NCBI GenBank assembly: GCA_030595135.1
Contig: JAUVDU010000024.1
Span: 1 to 10,733 of the forward strand
Direction: 5' to 3'
Source of the DNA: Deltaproteobacteria bacterium
GTDB lineage: Bacteria > Desulfobacterota > Anaeroferrophillalia > Anaeroferrophillales > Tharpellaceae
Length of the DNA: 10,733 nucleotides
The position numbers and the translations under genes are program-made. The notes under the pieces were generated by a model. The model saw nothing but the letters and a program-made list of their open reading frames with translations. It searched no databases and was not told the origin of the DNA. Position 1 is the stretch's first letter. Every line of letters starts with the position of its first letter. Shown here piece by piece: positions 6,733-10,733 of the stretch.

Positions 6733-7347
6733 ATGATGCGTCAAAGAGATGGATTATCCAGGTTGTACAGAGTTATTTTTTTTAGTGTAATTTTAAGCTG
6801 GTGCGGAACCTGCTTTGCGGCAACCACGTTTCGACAAACTCCGATAAACCTCAATACAGCAGATCTTTTACCGGCAAACCTGATCAAAGGTGATAATTAT
6901 CAAATTGACAGAGCTGTCCAGAACGATGGTGCTATCAACACCTACCGAATCGATACTGGTGATGGTTTTTTCCTGGTTGAGAGTACGGCCGAACTTATAA
7001 CCCGTATCAACGAGCTCAACGCTTTAGCTAAAATGAATAAGATGGAGAGTACAGGAGTTTTTCAAGATTCTTTAGTGGAAGGAGTCAAAGCTCCGGTTAA
7101 ACTGGTTGGTGACCTTGCCACATCGCCTATCGAAAGTAGCAAAGATATCGCTAAAGGCACCGGCAGTTTTATCAGCAATGTCGGGCGCTCAATCTTCAGC
7201 CTTGACCCTCATCAGGACAATGCTTTAGAGGTAGCTCTGGGCTACGACGCCACCAAACGCAAATTTGCCTATGATTTTCAAATCAACCCCTATTCAAGTT
7301 ATAAACCGGTCGTGCTCCGCTTGGGAACCATTTCAAAGCGGCCGTGA
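6733..7347 (+). CDS. Exported protein of unknown function, N-terminal part of a frameshifted gene
   Basis: A 204-residue frame starting with a Sec signal peptide: Arg-rich start 'MMRQRDGLSRLYR', hydrophobic core to about residue 22, likely cleavage after 'CGTCFA' (Ala29). The mature part is soluble and includes 'NALEVALGYDATKRKFAYDF' and 'INPYSSYKPVVLRLGTISK' just before a premature stop. It appears to be the first half of one longer protein. If one base is restored after Lys202 (near 7338), the frame continues as 'AAVTGGILPRTAMAAVGG' directly into the next ORF, giving about 418 residues. The layout resembles a family of exported hypothetical proteins from proteobacteria whose members carry a 'PYSSNP' motif followed by an Ala/Gly-rich segment; that likeness is from memory. 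The start has AAGGAG 4 bases before the ATG. The biochemical role is unknown. Confidence 0.75.
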   Translation: MMRQRDGLSRLYRVIFFSVILSWCGTCFAATTFRQTPINLNTADLLPANLIKGDNYQIDRAVQNDGAINTYRIDTGDGFFLVESTAELITRINELNALAKMNKMESTGVFQDSLVEGVKAPVKLVGDLATSPIESSKDIAKGTGSFISNVGRSIFSLDPHQDNALEVALGYDATKRKFAYDFQINPYSSYKPVVLRLGTISKRP

Positions 7348-7988
7348 CCGGTGGGATCCTACCTAGAACTGCAATGGCTGCGGTTGGCGGCACCGTCAGC
7401 ACCGCTCTGGGACTTACATCTACTGCGAACAGTATGAAAGCCTTGGTTCGAGATAACCCTCCGGTTGCTTTGCGCAAGATCAACAAGAATAAACTGATCG
7501 AAATGCAGGTAGCACCGGAACTGATTGAGACCTTTCTCGATAACTACAACTATGATCCTGAGACTAAAACTATCCTGGTTGGTGAACTGGAGAGTATGAA
7601 AGGGGTTAAGGGACGCAACTTCTTTATCATCGCAGCAACCCTGGCCAACGACGATACCAGCGCCCTGCTCTATCGAATAACCGCCCAGATGATGGCTGGA
7701 TATCACCGCCTGGTCGCGCCGGCAACCCATATCGGCACAATCAGCGGCCGCCCCTTCCTGAAAAACCGGAATAATATGATTGTTTTACCTCTGCCGGTCG
7801 ATTATATCTTCTGGACTGAGCGCGTCGCCTCAAAATTACAGGCTTTTGAGAATGACCTCTCCCGTCTCGAGAATGTTAAAGGTAAAGAGTTGTGGATCAG
7901 TGGTAAAGTTGAACAACATGCCAAAGATATGATTGCAGCTCAAGGCTGGGAGATAGTCCAGGGCGCAGGGATTAAACTCATTAAATAG
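7344..7988 (+). CDS. C-terminal part of the frameshifted exported protein
   Basis: A 214-residue frame from a GTG that overlaps the previous stop (GTGA). No Shine-Dalgarno precedes this GTG, and the residues coded just before it (Lys-Ala-Ala) continue the upstream protein smoothly. I therefore read it as the second half of one split gene rather than an independent coupled gene. It contains an Ala/Gly-rich, weakly hydrophobic stretch, then 'ALVRDNPPVALRKINKNKLI', 'FLDNYNYDPETKTILVGEL', 'GRNFFIIAATLANDDTSALL', 'IVLPLPVDYIFWTERVASKL' and a C-terminal 'ELWISGKVEQHAKDMIAAQG'. No signal peptide of its own and no catalytic motif that I recognise. Protein-level conservation through the 3' half suggests the frameshift is recent, a sequencing error, or recoded. 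Confidence 0.65.
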   Translation: MTGGILPRTAMAAVGGTVSTALGLTSTANSMKALVRDNPPVALRKINKNKLIEMQVAPELIETFLDNYNYDPETKTILVGELESMKGVKGRNFFIIAATLANDDTSALLYRITAQMMAGYHRLVAPATHIGTISGRPFLKNRNNMIVLPLPVDYIFWTERVASKLQAFENDLSRLENVKGKELWISGKVEQHAKDMIAAQGWEIVQGAGIKLIK

Positions 7989-8124
7989 TGCCCGACCGAA
8001 AACCGCCAGTAATGGCTATGGCCTTGATAAAGGCTGGTAGAAAGTATGCGATAAAGACCTGGAATGTAAGTGAATAACTCAATAAAAAGGCTGGCCGAAC
8101 TTTACTAAAATCGGAGAGGTTTCT

Positions 8125-8982
8125 ATGAAAAAGACAAATTTTATATTAATCATGCTGATGTTTCTGGTACTTACCGGATGCTCAAAGCTTAATTTGACAC
8201 CGGTCACATCACCACCCACAGGGGTACGTCACCAGGGGAAATTTGTCTGGCACGACCTGCTTACTTGCGATGTGGCCGCCGCCAAAAAATTCTATGGAGA
8301 TCTCTTTGGCTGGTCCTTTAGAGATCAAGGCAACTATACGGTGGTTTTGAATAATGATCAGGCCATAGGTGGTATTGTTAATGTTAAACCGAAAGATGAT
8401 GAAGAACATGCAGCCCGCTGGCTGGCGTCACTTTCAGTACCTGATGTGGATCAAGCGGCAGCCTTCGTAAAAAAATCCGGGGGCATTATTCATGAAGGGC
8501 CGGTTGCCATGAAAAACCGCGGCCGGGGTCTGTTGATCAGTGACCCTCAGGGGGCGCAAGTGATACTGCTGCACTCATTAAGCGGTGATCCGGCCGATAC
8601 GGAAACGGCCATAGGGTCGTGGCTCTGGATTGAGCTCTGGAGCAAAACGCCCGAGGCCTCAGTGGCTTTTTATGAAGAGATCGGAGACTACGATGCGGTG
8701 AAGGGAGATGATGGTTACTGGTTTTTATGGCATGATGAGTGGCGAGCCGGAGTTCGCCAGCTTCCCTTTGACGATATGGAGGTTCGCTGGACTCCGACGA
8801 TCCGGGTTGCCGACACAAGATTAATTGCAGACCGGGCAAAAGAGTTGGGGGGACGCGTGCTGGTTCAACCCAAAAAAGTCTCCATTGGGGGCAGTGTGAC
8901 GCTGATTGAGGATCCGAATGGCGGCCTTTTAATCGCACAGCACTGGCCCAAACAGAATTCTGTGGCGGGAGAAAAGAAATGA
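8125..8982 (+). CDS. VOC (glyoxalase-like) superfamily lipoprotein, two domains
   Basis: A 285-residue lipoprotein with signal peptide and lipobox 'LVLTGC' (lipidated Cys19), so it is membrane-anchored on the periplasmic or outer-membrane side. Two VOC domains follow. Domain 1 (about 38-150) opens with 'GKFVWHDLLTCDVAAAKKFY' and 'LFGWSF', and ends with 'LISDPQGAQVILLH'. Domain 2 (about 164-273) opens with 'SWLWIELWSKTPEASVAFYE' and ends with 'IEDPNGGLLIAQHW'. This two-domain layout matches glyoxalase/bleomycin-resistance/dioxygenase-type proteins of the CFP-30B kind, normally cytoplasmic; lipoprotein export is less usual. Candidate metal or ligand residues (for example His43 and Glu170) are visible, but the reaction cannot be assigned. 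GGAGAGG at 8113-8119 sets the start. The stop overlaps the next ATG by 4 bases, so the two lipoprotein genes are coupled. Confidence 0.88.
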   Translation: MKKTNFILIMLMFLVLTGCSKLNLTPVTSPPTGVRHQGKFVWHDLLTCDVAAAKKFYGDLFGWSFRDQGNYTVVLNNDQAIGGIVNVKPKDDEEHAARWLASLSVPDVDQAAAFVKKSGGIIHEGPVAMKNRGRGLLISDPQGAQVILLHSLSGDPADTETAIGSWLWIELWSKTPEASVAFYEEIGDYDAVKGDDGYWFLWHDEWRAGVRQLPFDDMEVRWTPTIRVADTRLIADRAKELGGRVLVQPKKVSIGGSVTLIEDPNGGLLIAQHWPKQNSVAGEKK

Positions 8983-9284
8983 AAATATCATTAAAATTAT
9001 TTCTCTGCGGAATATTTACGACCCTGATCTTTCTTCTGTCTGGGTGTACAACTACCGGCTATTACGGTGGCTATTATGACCCCTATCCACATTGGGGTTA
9101 TCGGGGCCGGACTTACATCAATATCAATCGACCTAATCGACCGAATAGACCAAATCGACCGAATAGACCGGGCCACGGCGGACCAGGCATTGGTCGCCCG
9201 GAAAGACCACCCAACCGACCAATGCCAAGACCAACAACAAGGCCAAGTCCAAGAGCCAGACCAAGGCCATCTCCAAGACGTTGA
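8979..9284 (+). CDS. Small Pro/Arg-rich lipoprotein with NRP repeats
   Basis: A 101-residue lipoprotein: signal peptide with lipobox 'FLLSGC' (Cys23), then a Tyr/Gly-rich stretch 'TTTGYYGGYYDPYPHWGYRG', five Asn-Arg-Pro triplets (residues 50-64) and a strongly basic Pro/Arg tail to the end. The mature part is almost surely disordered and very basic, which could bind LPS, peptidoglycan or other anionic polymers; this is inference. It starts within the stop of the VOC lipoprotein gene (ATGA), so it is translated by coupling and probably functions with it. No named family is recognised. Repeat expansion or contraction by multiples of 9 bp would keep the frame. Confidence 0.78.
   Translation: MKISLKLFLCGIFTTLIFLLSGCTTTGYYGGYYDPYPHWGYRGRTYININRPNRPNRPNRPNRPGHGGPGIGRPERPPNRPMPRPTTRPSPRARPRPSPRR
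9126..9170 (+). repeat. Five 9-bp tandem repeats coding Asn-Arg-Pro
   Basis: Five consecutive 9-mers of the form AAT-CGA/AGA-CCN, each coding Asn-Arg-Pro. The copies alternate CGA and AGA for Arg, so part of the array looks like duplication of an 18-bp unit (AATCGACCGAATAGACCR). It lies inside the small lipoprotein gene and keeps its frame. Confidence 0.85.
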
Positions 9285-9490
9285 TGATCATTATAAACAA
9301 GTATCAAAATATCGTGTCGGGAAAGGTATCGGTTATGTTGACCTACCGCAACGCAAACCGCGCCCTTGTAGAAGATGGTGTGGCCTGGCTAAAAGATATG
9401 GCTAAAAGATATGGCTGGATGATCGGTGAGAAGGACGATTCCGGGCACTGCGTTGATACTGATTTGTGGCAAGCAAGGTTCTATTGTTAA
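9281..9490 (+). CDS. Doubtful small ORF downstream of the lipoproteins
   Basis: A 69-residue frame starting 4 bases inside the end of the lipoprotein gene (ATGATGA) and ending 20 bases before the hydrolase gene. The translation 'VMLTYRNANRALVEDGVAWL' and 'YGWMIGEKDDSGHCVDTDLW' looks protein-like, but there is no Shine-Dalgarno at the first ATG, no signal peptide and no recognised family. A 13-bp perfect tandem duplication (9388-9413) lies in it and changes the frame relative to a single-copy version. It may be a remnant or a short coupled gene. Otherwise this stretch holds nothing I can identify. Confidence 0.3.
   Translation: MMIIINKYQNIVSGKVSVMLTYRNANRALVEDGVAWLKDMAKRYGWMIGEKDDSGHCVDTDLWQARFYC
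9388..9413. repeat. 13-bp perfect tandem duplication
   Basis: GCTAAAAGATATG occurs at 9388-9400 and again at 9401-9413, followed by GCTGG. Because 13 is not a multiple of 3, gain or loss of a copy shifts the reading frame of the small ORF containing it. It looks like a recent slippage or duplication event. Confidence 0.8.
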
Positions 9491-9510
9491 CTTTCGTAAT
9501 GGTTTAAAAA

Positions 9511-10733
9511 ATGTCCTTCATCCAGCGTCTCGTTGCTTCTTTTTCCTCTGTTGGACTGATCTTCGGCCTGGCGCTTTTCTGCGCCTCCCTGACACCTTCG
9601 CTGTTACCGCGTGAGTTTGTCATCCAAGGCGTACTCTCAGGCGTTGTCTTCGCCGTAGGTTACGGTATTGGCAAGATCGGGCATTGGGTCTGGAAGTTCA
9701 TGGGGCTGAGGGACGTGACTGGGCGCTTCGCTCGAATCCTGACGTGGGTACTGGTGGTCGTCCTGACCATGACTGCCATCTACACGCTGAATCAGATGTC
9801 AACTTGGCAGAATTCCATTCGCCTGCTGATGGAGATGGATCCGATTGACAGTGCCTACCCGGTGACCGTGTTTTGGGTCAGCATTGTCACAGCGTTGGTG
9901 GTTATCCTGCTGGTACGTCTTGTCCTGTTTGCCGCATCCAGATTGGTGGACGTTGTTAACCGCTATCTACCGCGCCGTATCGCGATTGTTCTGGGCGGCA
10001 TGGCCTTTGCTCTGTTACTCATCTCCTTTGTTGACGGGGTCATCCTTAAAGCCTCATTGCATGTAACGGATAAATCTTTTGCCGCAATGAATCGGCTACT
10101 GGACGATGAGTATGATCCGCCGCAAAACGACAAGGCGTCCGGCAGTGTGCAATCTCTTATTTCCTGGAACGATATTGGCCGAAACGGTAAACGATTTGTC
10201 GTCGTCAGGCCGACGCAGGAAGAAATATCAGCCGTTCTTGGGAGTGAGGCGATGCAGCCCATCCGGGTCTATGCCGGGTTCGACACAGGGGACACTTTGA
10301 AGGAGCGTGCGCAGATCGCACTGGCCGAATTGAAGCGTGTCGGAGGGTTCGAGCGTTCGACATTGATCATCGCGACCGCGACCGGTACCGGCTGGCTCGA
10401 CCCTTCGGCGGTCAATTCCGTTGAATTCATTCATGCGGGCGACATCGCCACCGTGACGCTACAGTACTCCTACCTTCCCAGCTGGCTCACAATGATGGTT
10501 GAGCCCGAGCTGTCGCGACGGGCAGCAAATGTGCTGTTCAATGCGATTTACGGATATTGGACCACTTTGTCACATGATACGCGTCCCAAGCTTTATTTAC
10601 ATGGCCTCAGTCTAGGTGCGCTTGGATCCGAAGATTCGGCTGACCTCGTCACCATGATAGCGGATCCCATTAATGGCGCGTTATGGAGCGGTCCGCCCTT
10701 TCCGAGTACGATCTGGAGTAAGGTGACTCGGGG
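9511..10733 (+). CDS. Membrane-anchored alpha/beta-hydrolase, Abhydrolase_9 type (partial at right edge)
   Basis: The first 407 residues of a protein that runs off the window. An in-frame TAA at 9505-9507 makes the ATG at 9511 the first usable start, although no Shine-Dalgarno is visible. The N-terminal half has about five hydrophobic segments (roughly residues 9-28, 37-56, 76-95, 117-141 and 155-178). It opens with the 'SLTPSLLPR' and 'QGVLSGVVFAVGYGIG' signature of the Abhydrolase_9 N-terminal membrane region. The soluble half carries 'PIRVYAGFDTGDTLKERAQI', 'IATATGTGWLDPSAVNSVEF', 'GDIATVTLQYSYLPSWLTMM' and the nucleophile elbow 'LHGLSLGALGSE' with Ser367. The rest of the catalytic set would lie beyond the window. 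The family is an integral-membrane serine-hydrolase-like group of unknown substrate. G+C is higher than in the cls region. It follows the small ORF after 20 bases and may be its own unit. Confidence 0.88.
   Translation, partial: MSFIQRLVASFSSVGLIFGLALFCASLTPSLLPREFVIQGVLSGVVFAVGYGIGKIGHWVWKFMGLRDVTGRFARILTWVLVVVLTMTAIYTLNQMSTWQNSIRLLMEMDPIDSAYPVTVFWVSIVTALVVILLVRLVLFAASRLVDVVNRYLPRRIAIVLGGMAFALLLISFVDGVILKASLHVTDKSFAAMNRLLDDEYDPPQNDKASGSVQSLISWNDIGRNGKRFVVVRPTQEEISAVLGSEAMQPIRVYAGFDTGDTLKERAQIALAELKRVGGFERSTLIIATATGTGWLDPSAVNSVEFIHAGDIATVTLQYSYLPSWLTMMVEPELSRRAANVLFNAIYGYWTTLSHDTRPKLYLHGLSLGALGSEDSADLVTMIADPINGALWSGPPFPSTIWSKVTR

Noticed and set aside
7330..7347. Programmed -1 frameshift signal
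   Set aside because: No X-XXY-YYZ slippery heptamer is in the right frame just before the stop, so mutation or sequence error is the simpler explanation.
8021..8034. Hairpin GCCTTGATAAAGGC as a terminator
   Set aside because: The stem is only 5 bp and no T-run follows; likely chance.
8537..8938. Minus-strand ORF opposite the VOC lipoprotein
   Set aside because: Antisense shadow of a gene with clear domain motifs; the translation is Ser/Arg/Pro-rich without motifs.
9126..9170. CRISPR-like array
   Set aside because: Repeats are 9 bp, contiguous and code Asn-Arg-Pro in frame; there are no spacers.
9067..9405. Overlapping + strand ORF with Asp/Gln/Ile-rich repeats
   Set aside because: It is the +1 reading of the NRP repeat array; the lipoprotein frame has the signal peptide, the lipobox and the coupled start.

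Overview
The window reads as a Gram-negative chromosome fragment. Evidence for this is an AsmA-type inner-membrane/periplasmic protein, two Sec-exported proteins and two lipoproteins with clear lipoboxes. The gene mix (long CoA-transferase with an extra C-terminal domain, REP-like palindromes in the spacers, moderate and uneven G+C) would fit a deltaproteobacterial (Desulfobacterota-like) or related proteobacterial genome. That placement is an inference; no rRNA or other marker gene is present. All genes I can support lie on the + strand. There are no tRNA or rRNA genes, no CRISPR array and no intact transposase.

Layout. 1-730: C-terminal part of an AsmA-family protein, open at the left edge. 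912-1508: a small exported protein made of two copies of one ~55-residue beta-rich unit. 1509-1718: a spacer with a REP-like palindrome and traces of old coding sequence. 1719-3989: a visibly AT-richer pair, a cardiolipin synthase (two HKD motifs) followed by an endonuclease/exonuclease/phosphatase (EEP) family protein. The two are separated by a nested inverted repeat, and a 10-bp motif (GAATAGTTAC) recurs before each gene and inverted between them. 4315-6303: a class I acyl-CoA:acetate/propionate CoA-transferase with a ~125-residue C-terminal extension. 6304-6732: a spacer with a decayed minus-strand coding fragment and a promoter candidate. 6733-7988: an exported protein of unknown function that appears split into two reading frames by a single-base frameshift. 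8125-9284: two translationally coupled lipoprotein genes, one with two VOC (glyoxalase-like) domains and one short with Asn-Arg-Pro repeats. 9281-9490: a doubtful small ORF containing a 13-bp tandem duplication. 9511-10733: N-terminal part of a membrane-anchored alpha/beta-hydrolase (Abhydrolase_9 type), open at the right edge.

Most genes act at the cell envelope (AsmA, exported repeat protein, cardiolipin synthase, lipoproteins, membrane hydrolase). The CoA-transferase is the one clear cytoplasmic metabolic enzyme and looks like a free-standing transcription unit. The most notable points are the Cls-EEP module with its shared leader motifs and intercistronic palindrome, and the frameshifted gene at about 7338. 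I see no convincing evidence for a wholly new multi-gene system here.
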